Positions 18,791 to 28,193 are shown, numbered from the stretch's first letter. The stretch is 64,000 nucleotides of DNA from Pseudomonas allokribbensis (GCF_014863605.1 NZ_CP062252.1:2365001-2429000), one strand, 5' to 3'. Numbers and translations: made by a program. Notes: generated from the letters alone by a model not told the origin.

Positions 18791-19828
18791 TCAGCCGCGA
18801 GCGGCGCGTGGGCGATAGGCAGTGGGGTAGTAGTCGCGATACCAGGCGATGAAACGCCCCAGTCCTTCATCCAGCTCGATCCGGGGCTGGAACCCGGTGG
18901 CCTGGGCCAGATCATCGGTGTCGGCACAGGTGTTGAGCACGTCGCCCGGTTGCAGGGGCAAGAGCTCGACCACGGCTTTCTGACCGAGGTGCTTTTCCAT
19001 CAGCGCCAGGTAGGTTTTCAGTTCCACCGGGTGGTGGCCGCCAATGTTGAACAGGCACCACGGGGCCATGCTGCTGCCCGCGTCGGGGTGCTCGCGGTCC
19101 CATTCCGGATGGTTGTGTGGCGGGTGGTCGGTGAGGCGCGCGATGCTTTCGACAATGTCGTCGATGTAGGTGAAATCACGCTGGTGCCGACCGTAGTTGA
19201 ACAGCTTCAGTGGCGTGCCTTCGGTGATGGCGCGGGCGAACTGGATCGGCGACATGTCGGGCCGGCCCCACGGTCCGTACACCGTGAAAAAACGCAGGCC
19301 GGTAGAAGGAATGCCGAACAGATAGCTGTAGCTGTGGGCCATCAGCTCATTGGCTTTTTTGGTTGCGGCGTACAACGACAGCGGGTGATTGACGTCGTCG
19401 TGCACCGTGTAGGGCGTGTGCTGGTTGGCGCCGTACACCGAACTTGATGAGGCATAGATCAGATGCTCGACCGGGTGATGCCGGCAGCTTTCCAGAATGT
19501 TCAGGAAACCGCTGAGGTTGCTGTTCAGGTAGGCCTGAGGGTTTTCCAGTGAATAACGCACCCCGGCCTGCGCCGCGAGGTGGATCACCACTTGCGGGCA
19601 TTCACGGACGAAGAGGGCGTCGACGGCGGCGGCATCGGCCAGGTCAACCCGGGCGATCTGGAAATCACCGACCTGGTCGCGCACCCATTGCACGCGATCC
19701 AGTTTGAGCTGCGGGTCGTAGTAGCCGTTGAAGTTGTCGAGACCAACCACCTGATGCCCGTCGCGCAACAGTCGCAACACGCAATGGGCACCGATGAACC
19801 CGGCCGCACCGGTGACGAGGATTTTCAT
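18791..19828 (-). CDS. NAD-dependent nucleotide-sugar epimerase, probably UDP-glucuronate 4-epimerase
   Basis: A 345-residue extended short-chain dehydrogenase with GAAGFIGAH at the N-terminus, the catalytic serines in YASSSSVYG, YAATKKANE (YxxxK), and the RFFTVYGPWGRPDM motif typical of UDP-glucuronate 4-epimerases (CapI/LpsL group). It directly follows UDP-glucose dehydrogenase with an ATGA overlap, so UDP-glucose to UDP-glucuronate to UDP-galacturonate is the obvious route. The start at 19828 is preferred; a 55-residue extension upstream is translation across the neighbour's frame. Confidence 0.87.
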   Translation of the reverse strand: MKILVTGAAGFIGAHCVLRLLRDGHQVVGLDNFNGYYDPQLKLDRVQWVRDQVGDFQIARVDLADAAAVDALFVRECPQVVIHLAAQAGVRYSLENPQAYLNSNLSGFLNILESCRHHPVEHLIYASSSSVYGANQHTPYTVHDDVNHPLSLYAATKKANELMAHSYSYLFGIPSTGLRFFTVYGPWGRPDMSPIQFARAITEGTPLKLFNYGRHQRDFTYIDDIVESIARLTDHPPHNHPEWDREHPDAGSSMAPWCLFNIGGHHPVELKTYLALMEKHLGQKAVVELLPLQPGDVLNTCADTDDLAQATGFQPRIELDEGLGRFIAWYRDYYPTAYRPRAARG

Positions 19829-21177
19829 GGGCGCAACCCGTCGGGCGAGATATGCCGCAGGCCGATGCCGCTGTAGTGCAGGCCGGCGGCCGCCACTTGT
19901 TCCGGGTTGTAGAGGTTGCGTCCGTCGATGATCACTTTGGAGCGCAGCTTGTCGGCCAGCAGCTCGAAATCCACCACGCGGAAATTCTTCCACTCGGTGC
20001 AGATCACCAGTGCATCGGCGTCTTCCAGGGTGTCGTCACGGGTGGCGCACAGGTGCAGATCATCGCGGTAGCCGTAAATGCGCCGGCACTCGGACATCGC
20101 TTCCGGATCGTAGGCCTGGACGCTGGCGCCTTCGGCCCACAGCGCATCCATCAGATAGCGGCTGGGGGCTTCGCGCATGTCATCGGTATTTGGCTTGAAC
20201 GCCAGGCCCCAGACGGCAATGGATTTGCCGGCCAGACCTTGCGGGAATTGCGCCTTGAGTTTGCTGAACAGGATGTGCCGCTGGGTGTCGTTGACGTCGG
20301 TGACACTGCGCAGCAGTTTCAGCGGCATGCCGTTGTGCTCGGCGGTGTGCAACAGGGCGCGCAGATCCTTGGGAAAGCACGAGCCACCGAAGCCGCAGCC
20401 GGGGTAGATGAAGTGATAGCCGATGCGCGGGTCGGAACCGATACCCTTGCGCACCGCTTCGATGTCGGCGCCCAGCAGTTCGGTGAGGTTGGCCAGCTCG
20501 TTCATGAAGCTGATACGGGTGGCCAGCATCGCGTTGGCCGCGTACTTGGTCAGCTCGGCGCTGCGGTTGTCCATGAACATCAGTTTTTCGTGGTTGCGGC
20601 AGAACGGCGCGTACAACTCGCTCATCTGCGCCCGTGCCTCATCGTCCTGAGTGCCGACGATGATCCGGTCGGGGCGCATGCAATCGGCGAGGGCGCTGCC
20701 CTCCTTGAGGAATTCGGGGTTGGACACGATCCGCACGTGCAGGCCGCTTTTGCCGCGCCGGTGCAATTCGTCGTTGGCGGTTTTCAGCACCTGGTCCGCC
20801 GTGCCGACCGGCACCGTGGATTTGATGATCAGCGTGCGATCGGCCTCCATGAAGCTTGCGATCTGCCGCGCCACATTGAGCACGTGACTCAGGTCGGCGG
20901 AACCGTCCTCGTCAGCCGGAGTGCCCACTGCAATGAAGATCAACTCGGCGTGTTCTACGGCATCGCTGGCCTGGGTGGTGAACAGCAGACGCCCGGCCTT
21001 GATGTTTTCTTCCAAAGTTGCCGATAGACCCGGTTCGCTAATAGGCGGTACAGCCTGTTGCAGTTGTTTAATCTTGTTCGGGTCAATATCGACGCACAAC
21101 ACACGATGTCCGACATCGGCGAGTGCCGCAGCTTGAATCAGGCCAACATAGCCCGTACCAAATACGCTCACGTCCAT
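19825..21177 (-). CDS. ugd: UDP-glucose 6-dehydrogenase
   Basis: A 450-residue protein of the UDP-glucose/GDP-mannose dehydrogenase family: NAD-binding GTGYVGLIQAAALADVGH, the KSTVPVGT loop, SNPEFLKEGSA, and the active-site cysteine in YPGCGFGGSCFPKD, with a C-terminal substrate domain (WGLAFKPNTDDMREAPS). It oxidises UDP-glucose to UDP-glucuronate with two NAD. It is the first gene of the 17-gene operon, so the polymer very probably contains uronic acid. Length and motifs fit UDP-glucose rather than GDP-mannose enzymes, but the latter is not fully excluded. Confidence 0.92.
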   Translation of the reverse strand: MDVSVFGTGYVGLIQAAALADVGHRVLCVDIDPNKIKQLQQAVPPISEPGLSATLEENIKAGRLLFTTQASDAVEHAELIFIAVGTPADEDGSADLSHVLNVARQIASFMEADRTLIIKSTVPVGTADQVLKTANDELHRRGKSGLHVRIVSNPEFLKEGSALADCMRPDRIIVGTQDDEARAQMSELYAPFCRNHEKLMFMDNRSAELTKYAANAMLATRISFMNELANLTELLGADIEAVRKGIGSDPRIGYHFIYPGCGFGGSCFPKDLRALLHTAEHNGMPLKLLRSVTDVNDTQRHILFSKLKAQFPQGLAGKSIAVWGLAFKPNTDDMREAPSRYLMDALWAEGASVQAYDPEAMSECRRIYGYRDDLHLCATRDDTLEDADALVICTEWKNFRVVDFELLADKLRSKVIIDGRNLYNPEQVAAAGLHYSGIGLRHISPDGLRP

Positions 21178-21568
21178 ATTGGCGTGCCTCGTAAGACGGT
21201 GGAGGAAGATCGAATTGGAACTGTCAAAAGGGGTATAGCGCAGCGTGGGGAAAGCATGTCAGCAAAATGACATGTTGCAGGTGTATAACACCCCCAATTC
21301 TGGGGGCGATTGGCCATCAAGTACTTGCTGTATCTGGATTTGTCCCGTCCTTGACATGTTTTTCACATTTCAAAGAAAACGATAAACGGTCGTAGGCCAC
21401 AAAATACAAGGCCTGTAACGACTTTGGTGTGTCAGTTTTGAGTCAATGTTTTTTTGACGCTTTTGGCCAAAGTCCGACAGTTCTTGCGCTTTGATGGCCC
21501 GCTGCTAGTGTCAGAAAATGGCCGACAAGCGATTGACCATGCCCCGTCGCAAGCGCCCCGGAATCGCC
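21178..21568. other. gene-free divergent regulatory region between ugd and the EptA-like gene
   Basis: This 391-bp stretch separates two divergent genes. It holds a 7-bp inverted repeat CATGTCA/TGACATG with a 6-base spacer (21255-21274), a GC hairpin CCCCCA-ATTC-TGGGGG (21291-21306), an inverted repeat AGGCC/GGCCT (21394-21414), and a TTGACA at 21351 without a matching -10 at normal spacing. Operators for exopolysaccharide control would be expected here, but none is recognised. Confidence 0.5.
21233..21262 (-). promoter_or_regulatory. possible sigma-70 promoter of the exopolysaccharide operon
   Basis: Reading the minus strand, CTGACA (21257-21262) and CTATAC (21233-21238) are 18 bp apart, about 55 bp upstream of the ugd start. 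The -35 element lies inside the palindrome at 21255-21274. The match is moderate and was found by eye only. Confidence 0.3.
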
Positions 21569-23266
21569 ATGTTTCGATATTTGAAAGAACTGCTTTTAAT
21601 TATTTATCTACTGCTTTATTCCGAATATTACCTTGAACGTTTAAACGCCATGGGTATCGGCCCGGCAGTACTTCTTTTTGGCGCGATGTTTTTGGCGCTG
21701 ACTTTCGCATTATTACTAACGGCCTATATACGTCAGACTTTCATTCGGCACTTGTTCGCATTAACGATGTTTATTTCGGCGGTGTTTTTTGATGTTTATA
21801 CCCGGGTCACCGCCGATTACCTGACGTACAGCAGCTTCGTCTCACTGGTGTATTCCGGCGGTTTCATCCAGGAAGCGGCCTACCAGTACCGGGACGCGAT
21901 CGTCCACGGAGCGCTCAATGGCCTGCTGCTGTTGGTCGGCATCGGCCTCAAGCCACGGCATTCGATCCCCGTGCCAAATGCCTGGCGGATCGCGGCGCCG
22001 TTGTGCGGCGTACTGCTGCTGAGTGCGGTGTTGTTCGTGCGGGCCGGGGAGGGCGCGCGCGGGTTGCCGATCATGTACACGCCGCTGGCCTACCTCAACC
22101 TGTTCGGCTATGAGGCGCTGCACAACACCGTCGGCCCCCGTGAGCCAGTGACCCTGGCGCGCAACGGACCAGCCGTGGGCCACGACATCGTGCTGATCAT
22201 CGACGAAAGCATTTCCGGCAATTACCTGGACATCAACGCGCCGTTCGGTGTGCACAGCAACCTCAAGCAGGCGCCTGCGGGCGTCGACATTTTCAACTAC
22301 GGCTATGCGGCGTCCATCGCCAATTGCAGTGCCGACACCAACGTCACCCTGCGCTACGGCGGCACCCGCGCCGATTACATGCGCATCAACACCACGCTGC
22401 CGTCGATCTGGCAGTACGCCAAAAAGGCCGGCCTGCGCACCGTCTACATCGACGCCCAGCGCACCGGCGGCAACCTGCAGAACCTGATGACCGACACCGA
22501 GAAAAAGGACATCGACGAATTCGTGCAATTCGACCAGACCAGCGTCCGTGACCGCGACATGGTCGCCGCTGCCAAACTGATCGAATTGCTCAACGACGAC
22601 AAACCGGAGCTGGTGGTGATCAACAAGGTCGGCGCGCATTTCCCGGTGCACGACAAATACCCCGATGCGTTCATGGCCTACCGCCCGACCTTGCCGCGCG
22701 GCCAGTTCACCGAAGTCGCCGACACTGGCAAGCGCGACGGTTTCAACGGCCAGCCCGATGACTGGGTGCTGTACCGCAACGCCTACAAGAACACCGTGCT
22801 GTGGAATGTCGGCGAGTTTTTCTCGCGAGTGTTTGCCCAGGCCAACCTGAACAACGCGCTGCTGATCTACACCTCGGATCACGGTCAGGATCTGCATGAG
22901 CGCGGTAATCCTGGGCTCAACACCCATTGCGGCGGTGACCCGGTGGAGGAAGAGGGATTGGTGCCGCTGGTGGTGATTCAGGGCGATCAATTGCACACGC
23001 TCGACTGGTCGGCCCAACTGGCGGCGAACAAGGATCGCTCCAGTCACTACAACATCTTCCCGACCCTGTTGCAGTTGATGGGCTATGACCTCGCGGGGAT
23101 CGAGTCGGTCTACGGCAAACCGCTGAGCGTGCCGACGGCGGATGATTTCACCTTCAACTACCGCTTCAATGCGCGGTTGGGGGCCAAGCCCGAGTGGAAA
23201 CACATCGACCTGAACAGCATCGTCACGCCGGGAGAGGCGCCGACCAGCGTTGCAGCCGGACAGTAA
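21569..23266 (+). CDS. EptA-like sulfatase/phosphoethanolamine transferase-family membrane protein
   Basis: A 565-residue protein with about five N-terminal membrane helices and a large periplasmic alkaline-phosphatase-superfamily domain. Metal and nucleophile motifs are in order: VLIIDESISGNY (metal-binding Glu), ANCSADTNVTLRYGG (candidate Thr nucleophile), INKVGAHFPVHDKYP, SDHGQDLHE (Asp-His) and NTHCGGDP. By family it transfers phosphoethanolamine or a similar group onto a glycolipid or glycan. The ATG at 21569 is chosen because the first helix begins at once and CCGGA precedes it. ATGs at 21518 and 21539 are possible. It is divergent from the exopolysaccharide operon. Confidence 0.8.
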   Translation: MFRYLKELLLIIYLLLYSEYYLERLNAMGIGPAVLLFGAMFLALTFALLLTAYIRQTFIRHLFALTMFISAVFFDVYTRVTADYLTYSSFVSLVYSGGFIQEAAYQYRDAIVHGALNGLLLLVGIGLKPRHSIPVPNAWRIAAPLCGVLLLSAVLFVRAGEGARGLPIMYTPLAYLNLFGYEALHNTVGPREPVTLARNGPAVGHDIVLIIDESISGNYLDINAPFGVHSNLKQAPAGVDIFNYGYAASIANCSADTNVTLRYGGTRADYMRINTTLPSIWQYAKKAGLRTVYIDAQRTGGNLQNLMTDTEKKDIDEFVQFDQTSVRDRDMVAAAKLIELLNDDKPELVVINKVGAHFPVHDKYPDAFMAYRPTLPRGQFTEVADTGKRDGFNGQPDDWVLYRNAYKNTVLWNVGEFFSRVFAQANLNNALLIYTSDHGQDLHERGNPGLNTHCGGDPVEEEGLVPLVVIQGDQLHTLDWSAQLAANKDRSSHYNIFPTLLQLMGYDLAGIESVYGKPLSVPTADDFTFNYRFNARLGAKPEWKHIDLNSIVTPGEAPTSVAAGQ

Positions 23267-23316
23267 CCCTGCGCCATCCGCTATCCTTGCCCCACACGGA
23301 TCGATCGGATGGCGGC

Positions 23317-23970
23317 ATGCTGCAGGTTCAAAACGTCTTCAAGAGCTATCTCACCCCTCAAGGCCCGTTGCCCGTATTGCAAGGCATCGACCTGACGCTC
23401 AAACCCGGCAGCAGTCTGGCGCTGATGGGCGAGTCGGGCAGCGGCAAAAGCACGCTGCTGCATTTGATCGCCGGTCTGGATAAAGTCGACAGCGGCAGCA
23501 TCCGCAGCGGCGAACATCGACTCGACGCCATGAACGAGGCGCAACTGGCCAACTGGCGGCGCACGGAAATCGGTCTGGTGTTCCAGCAATACAACCTGAT
23601 CGGCAGCCTGCGGATCGAAGACAACCTGGCGTTTCAGGCGCGACTCGCCGGGCGGCATGACCCGCGCTGGCAGAACCATCTGGTGCAGCGTCTGGGCCTG
23701 GGCGATCTGCTCAAGCGTTATCCCGAACAACTCTCCGGCGGTCAGCAGCAACGGGTCGCGCTCGGCCGGGCATTGGCGTCGCGGCCCAAGCTGTTGCTGG
23801 CGGATGAACCCACCGGCAGCCTCGATGAGGCGACCAGCGACGAGGTGCTGCGTCTGTTGCTGGAATTGCTCGATGACACGCCGACCACTTTGCTGATGGT
23901 CACTCACAGTCAGCGCGTGGCCGCGCGACTGGCGGAGCGGGTGGTGCTGTCCAGCGGTCGTCTGACGTGA
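23317..23970 (+). CDS. ABC transporter ATP-binding protein (LolD/MacB-type)
   Basis: A 217-residue ATPase with Walker A GESGSGKST, Q-loop VFQQYNLIGSL, signature LSGGQQQRVALGRALA, Walker B LLLADEPTGSLDE and the H-loop histidine in VTHSQR. The size and ERxR-type sequence place it with LolD/FtsE-like ATPases that power FtsX-fold permeases. The ATG at 23317 is preferred; the open frame reaches further upstream into the preceding gene. Its stop overlaps the GTG of the permease (GTGA). Confidence 0.92.
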   Translation: MLQVQNVFKSYLTPQGPLPVLQGIDLTLKPGSSLALMGESGSGKSTLLHLIAGLDKVDSGSIRSGEHRLDAMNEAQLANWRRTEIGLVFQQYNLIGSLRIEDNLAFQARLAGRHDPRWQNHLVQRLGLGDLLKRYPEQLSGGQQQRVALGRALASRPKLLLADEPTGSLDEATSDEVLRLLLELLDDTPTTLLMVTHSQRVAARLAERVVLSSGRLT

Positions 23971-26438
23971 GGGTTTTTCGGCAAACGTTGATCGCGTTGC
24001 TCAGTCACTGGCGGCGGCATCCGGTGCAGTTTTTCAGCGTGCTGACCGGACTGTGCCTGGCCACCAGCTTGTTGACTGGTGTCGAAGCGCTCAACAGTCA
24101 GGCGCGGGACAGTTACGCCCGCGCCAGCCAGATGATTGGCGGCGAACCCCAGGCCAGCCTGAGCACGCCGAATGGCGCGACGTTTTCCCAGCAATGGTTT
24201 GTCGATCTGCGCCGTCAGGGCTGGCCGGTATCGCCGGTGCTGCAGGGCCGGTTGATCCTCAAGGGCCATGAATCTCAGCGCCTGCAATTGATGGGCATCG
24301 AGCCGGTGTCCCTGCCAGCCGACAGCGCGGTGGCGGGGCAGGCGATGCCGATCGAACGCATCGTCGATTTCTTCAGCCCGCCGGGCAGCACCTGGATTTC
24401 TCCCGAGACCTTGCAGGCGTTGAACCTGGTCGAGGGCGCTACAGCGCAAACCGAAACCGGCCAGACGTTGCCGCCGTTGCGGGCGCAAACGGACATGGCT
24501 CCCGGTGTGCTGTTGGTAGACATTGGAGTCGCTCAGCGTGTGCTTGAACAACCCGATCAATTGTCGCGGCTGCTGTTGCCGAAGGACTTTCACGCCGACA
24601 TGCCGGCGGCGTTCAAAGGCCAGTTGCAGCTCAAGAGCAGCGGTGAAGAAAACAATCTGGCGCGGCTGACCGAAAGCTTTCACCTCAACCTCGATGCGCT
24701 GGGATTTCTCTCGTTTGTCGTCGGGCTGTTCATCGTGCATGCCGCCATCGGCCTCGCACTGGAACAGCGCCGTGGGCTGTTGCGCACGTTGCGCGCCTGC
24801 GGTGTCAGCGCGCGGATGCTGATCGCTTGCCTGATCGTCGAACTCGGTGCACTGGCGTTGATCGGCGGCCTGTTCGGCGTCGTCAGCGGTTACTGGCTGG
24901 CGAGCGTGCTGTTGCCGGATGTCGCCGCCAGCCTGCGCGGGTTGTACGGCGCGGAAGTGGCGGGGCAGTTGCGCCTGAGTTCGTGGTGGTGGTTCAGCGG
25001 TATCGGCTTGAGCCTGCTCGGCGCGTTGCTGGCCGGGGCCAACAGTTTGCTGCGGGCGGCGCGGCTGCCGTTGCTGGCGGTGGCCGATCCGCAAGCCTGG
25101 CACGAACAGCATGCACGCTGGTTGCGCCGGCAGGGCTGGGTGGCCGGGGTGTTTGCCGCGATTGCGTTGATCGCGCTGCTGTCGGGCAACAGTCTGGCCA
25201 GTGGTTTTGTGTTGATGGCGGGGTTGCTGCTCGGCGCGGCGCTGGCGTTGCCGGTGGTGCTCAGTGCGCTGTTGAACGGCTTGCTCGGGCGCAGTCGTTC
25301 GGTGCTGGGGCAGTGGTTTCTCGCCGACTGCCGACAGCAATTGCCGGCGCTGAGTCTGGCGTTGATGGCGTTGCTGCTGGCGATGGCGGCAAACATCGGT
25401 GCCGGCAGCATGACCGCCGGTTTCCGCCAGACCTTCAACGACTGGCTCGAACAACGCCTCACTGCCGAGCTCTATCTGAACCCGAGCAATCCGGCCCAGG
25501 CCCGCGAGCTCTACAGCTGGCTGAAACAGCAACCGAGCGTCACGGCGATCCTGCCCAACTGGCAGGTTTCGGTGACGCTGCAAGGCTGGCCGACGGAGGT
25601 GTTCGGCATCATCGATCATCCGCACTATCGCCAGCACTGGCCGCTGCTCGAAGCCCGGGGCGACGATCCGTGGGCTGCGCTGGCCACCGACGATGCGGTG
25701 ATGCTCAGCGAACAACTCGCCCGCCGGCTCAAGGTTCGGCCGGGCGATCACCTGACGATTCCCACGCCGGGTCTGCCGTGGTCGCCGCGCATCGTCGGGA
25801 TCTACGCCGACTACGGCAATCCCAAGGGGCATGTGCTGGTCAACAGCAATCACCTGTTGCGCAGTTGGCCGCAACTGACGCCAAACCGTTTCAACCTGCG
25901 TATCGAACCGCCAAAAATCCCCGTACTGCTGAGCGCCTTGCAGGCACGTTTCCAGCTCGACGACAGCCGCATCGTCGATCAGGCGCGGCTCAAGGGCTGG
26001 TCGGTGCAGGTTTTTGAGCGAACCTTCGCCGCAACGGCCGCGCTCAACAGCCTGACGCTCGCCGTCGCCGGGGTGGCGCTGTTCATCAGCCTGCTGACCC
26101 AGAGCCAGAGCCGCCTCGGCCAACTGGCGCCGCCGTGGGCCCTGGGGGTGACGCGACGACAATTGATGCTGCTCAACCTCGGCCAGACCTGGCTGCTGGC
26201 AGTGCTGACGCTGGTGCTGGCATTGCCGTTGGGCATCGGGCTGGCGTGGTGTCTGGATGCGGTGATCAACGTTCAGGCTTTTGGCTGGCGTTTGCCGTTG
26301 CGGGTGTTTCCGTGGCAGTTGTTGCAACTGACCGGGCTGGCCTTGCTGGCGACGTTGCTGGCCTCGGCGTGGCCGCTGTATTCGCTGTACCGCACGCAAC
26401 CGGCGGACTTGTTGAGGACGTTTGCCCATGAGGATTAG
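23967..26438 (+). CDS. FtsX-fold ABC transporter permease (LolE/MacB-like), GTG start
   Basis: An 823-residue permease with an N-terminal helix (FFSVLTGLCLATSLL), a periplasmic MacB_PCD-like domain, a block of helices in the middle with LGFLSFVVGLFIVHAAIGLALEQRRG-type FtsX sequence, a second periplasmic domain (about 480-690) and a C-terminal helix block. It is a two-FtsX-domain permease. With the ATPase and the downstream AttH lipoprotein it forms a trio seen in other Proteobacteria, thought to export or extract a hydrophobic compound at the envelope. The substrate is unknown. Confidence 0.87.
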   Translation: MRVFRQTLIALLSHWRRHPVQFFSVLTGLCLATSLLTGVEALNSQARDSYARASQMIGGEPQASLSTPNGATFSQQWFVDLRRQGWPVSPVLQGRLILKGHESQRLQLMGIEPVSLPADSAVAGQAMPIERIVDFFSPPGSTWISPETLQALNLVEGATAQTETGQTLPPLRAQTDMAPGVLLVDIGVAQRVLEQPDQLSRLLLPKDFHADMPAAFKGQLQLKSSGEENNLARLTESFHLNLDALGFLSFVVGLFIVHAAIGLALEQRRGLLRTLRACGVSARMLIACLIVELGALALIGGLFGVVSGYWLASVLLPDVAASLRGLYGAEVAGQLRLSSWWWFSGIGLSLLGALLAGANSLLRAARLPLLAVADPQAWHEQHARWLRRQGWVAGVFAAIALIALLSGNSLASGFVLMAGLLLGAALALPVVLSALLNGLLGRSRSVLGQWFLADCRQQLPALSLALMALLLAMAANIGAGSMTAGFRQTFNDWLEQRLTAELYLNPSNPAQARELYSWLKQQPSVTAILPNWQVSVTLQGWPTEVFGIIDHPHYRQHWPLLEARGDDPWAALATDDAVMLSEQLARRLKVRPGDHLTIPTPGLPWSPRIVGIYADYGNPKGHVLVNSNHLLRSWPQLTPNRFNLRIEPPKIPVLLSALQARFQLDDSRIVDQARLKGWSVQVFERTFAATAALNSLTLAVAGVALFISLLTQSQSRLGQLAPPWALGVTRRQLMLLNLGQTWLLAVLTLVLALPLGIGLAWCLDAVINVQAFGWRLPLRVFPWQLLQLTGLALLATLLASAWPLYSLYRTQPADLLRTFAHED

Positions 26439-27495
26439 CTTCGTCGTGGTGTTTCTGGCGTTGTTGCTCAGTGGTTGCGACAACCCGGCACCGGAGCAGA
26501 AAGGCTTCGCCGGAATGGGCGCCCAGGCGCAAGCCTTCACACCGGTGGTGCCGGGGCGGGTGTTCAGCTTTCCGGCGGATCACGGCGCCCATGACGGTTT
26601 TCGCATCGAGTGGTGGTATGTGACGGCCAATCTCAAGGATGCCCAGGGCAATGATTTCGGCGTGCAGTGGACGTTGTTTCGCAGCGCGTTGAACGCCTCG
26701 CCGGAACAACCGGGCTGGGCCAATCAAACGATCTGGCTTGGTCATGCGGCGGTGACGTCGGTCAATGTCCATCACGCCGCCGAGCGTTATGCGCGTGGCG
26801 GCGTCGGGCAGGCCGGGGTGCGTTCGGCGCCGTTCGAGGCGTGGATCGATGACTGGCGTTTCGTCAGTCAGGCGAGCGATCCGTTGGTCGACATGCAGCT
26901 CAGCGCAAAGGACAAAAACTTCAGCTACCAACTGCGCCTGACCTCCAGCCGCCCGCTGGTGCTGCAAGGCGATCACGGCTTCAGTCAGAAATCCGAACAG
27001 GGCCAGGCGTCGTATTACTACAGCCAGCCGTTTTTCCAGGCCAGCGGCACCCTGCAAATCGACGGCAACACCTACACCGTCAACGGCCCGGCCTGGCTCG
27101 ACCGCGAATGGAGCAGCCAACCGCTGACCGCCAACCAGACCGGGTGGGACTGGTTCTCCCTGCATCTGGACGACGGCGCGCACGTCATGCTCTACCGCAT
27201 GCGCCAGAAGGAAGGCGCGCCGTACTTGACCGGCACCTGGATTGCCGCCGATGGCCAGACCGAAACGCTGCACGCCGGGCAGATCAAACTGACCCCGCAG
27301 GACACCGCGAAGGTTGCTGGCCGTTCGATGCCGGTGCGTTGGTCGATCGGGATTCCGGAAAAGAATCTGCAGATCACCCTCGATGCAATCAACCCCAGCG
27401 CCTGGATGGGGCTGCGCATTCCTTACTGGGAAGGGCCGGTGCGGTTGAGCGGCAGTCAGGGCGGGCAGGGTTATCTGGAGATGACCGGGTACTGA
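26428..27495 (+). CDS. AttH/lipocalin-like (CrtC-type) lipoprotein
   Basis: A 355-residue lipoprotein with lipobox LLSGC (Cys17). The body is the AttH/carotenoid 1,2-hydratase-like double-lipocalin family: FPADHGAHDGFRIEWWYVTANL near the N-terminus (shown by RIEWWYVTANL), SYYYSQPFFQASG, and PAWLDREWSSQ with GWDWFSLHLDDG. These proteins accompany ABC/FtsX pairs. The ATG at 26428 overlaps the permease end by 11 bp. A TTG two codons earlier is less likely. It is probably anchored in the inner or outer membrane facing the periplasm and binds the lipid-like substrate. Confidence 0.87.
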   Translation: MRISFVVVFLALLLSGCDNPAPEQKGFAGMGAQAQAFTPVVPGRVFSFPADHGAHDGFRIEWWYVTANLKDAQGNDFGVQWTLFRSALNASPEQPGWANQTIWLGHAAVTSVNVHHAAERYARGGVGQAGVRSAPFEAWIDDWRFVSQASDPLVDMQLSAKDKNFSYQLRLTSSRPLVLQGDHGFSQKSEQGQASYYYSQPFFQASGTLQIDGNTYTVNGPAWLDREWSSQPLTANQTGWDWFSLHLDDGAHVMLYRMRQKEGAPYLTGTWIAADGQTETLHAGQIKLTPQDTAKVAGRSMPVRWSIGIPEKNLQITLDAINPSAWMGLRIPYWEGPVRLSGSQGGQGYLEMTGY

Positions 27496-27503
27496 TTCGC
27501 CCT

Positions 27504-27546
27504 GTGCGAGGAGCAACGGTCGATCAGCGTCTATGCTCCTTCGCAC
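27504..27546. terminator. hairpin downstream of the AttH-like gene
   Basis: GTGCGAGGAGCA (27504-27515) pairs with TGCTCCTTCGCAC (27534-27546) with one bulged base and an 18-base loop. No T-run follows, so this may be an mRNA 3'-end stabiliser or a weak terminator rather than a full intrinsic terminator. Confidence 0.4.
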
Positions 27547-27608
27547 GCATTGCGCTGAAACCGATTCGGCGCGGTGTGCTGCCATTCATCACAGGGAAAG
27601 TACCGCTT

Positions 27609-28193
27609 ATGAAGCTCCAAGCACTGACGCACGCCATCGCACTTGCCACTGTCCTGTCCGCCACCAGCCTCACGGCATTGGCCGCCGACATTCCACTGTC
27701 CGCAGCGGTCGAGGCCGACCAGGTCACCACCAAAGTATTGGCGGTCGACCCGGCCAATCATCAGGTTGTCCTTGAAGGCGCGGAAGGTCGCCAGGTGCAC
27801 ATTCAGCTCAGCAACAAGGCGAAAAACCTCGGCAACCTGAAGGTTGGCGACAAGGTCGACATCCAGGTTACACATTCGATTGCCGCTTTCCTGGACACCG
27901 ACGTGGATAAAGGTCTGCCTGGCTCCACCGAGCGTACCGGTGAGCTGCGCAACGCCGTGGGCAGCAGCAACCCCGGTGGCGAGGCGTTCCGTCAGATTCA
28001 GGTGCAACTGAAAATCACCAGAATTGATTTGAAGAAAAAGCAGGTCACTCTGGAAAACCCTTCGGGCCAATCGAAAACCCTCAACGTCGAAAAGCCTGAA
28101 ATCCAAGCCAAGCTCAAAGATCTGAAAGTCGGACAGAGCGTTGTGGTCACTTACACCGATGTATTAAAAGTGACCAGTGCACATGAAAGCTGA
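27609..28193 (+). CDS. exported hypothetical protein
   Basis: A 194-residue protein with a signal peptide (ALATVLSATSLTALAADI, cleavage after ALA). The mature part has two similar small beta-rich units: TTKVLAVDPANHQVVLEGAEG with LKVGDKVDI, and ITRIDLKKKQVTLENPSG with LKVGQSVVV, which suggests an OB-like or internal duplication. AGGGA precedes the ATG. It stands alone and is periplasmic. Function is unknown. Confidence 0.82.
   Translation: MKLQALTHAIALATVLSATSLTALAADIPLSAAVEADQVTTKVLAVDPANHQVVLEGAEGRQVHIQLSNKAKNLGNLKVGDKVDIQVTHSIAAFLDTDVDKGLPGSTERTGELRNAVGSSNPGGEAFRQIQVQLKITRIDLKKKQVTLENPSGQSKTLNVEKPEIQAKLKDLKVGQSVVVTYTDVLKVTSAHES

Noticed and set aside
21311..21329. Sigma-54 promoter (TGGCC...TTGCT) on the plus strand upstream of the EptA-like gene
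   Set aside because: The distance between the GG and GC elements is 15 rather than 12 bases.
23910..26540. An 876-codon open frame on the minus strand opposite the FtsX permease
   Set aside because: It is the antisense of a clear permease gene, is rich in Gln/Arg/Pro as expected of such shadows in GC-rich DNA, and has no domain or ribosome site.
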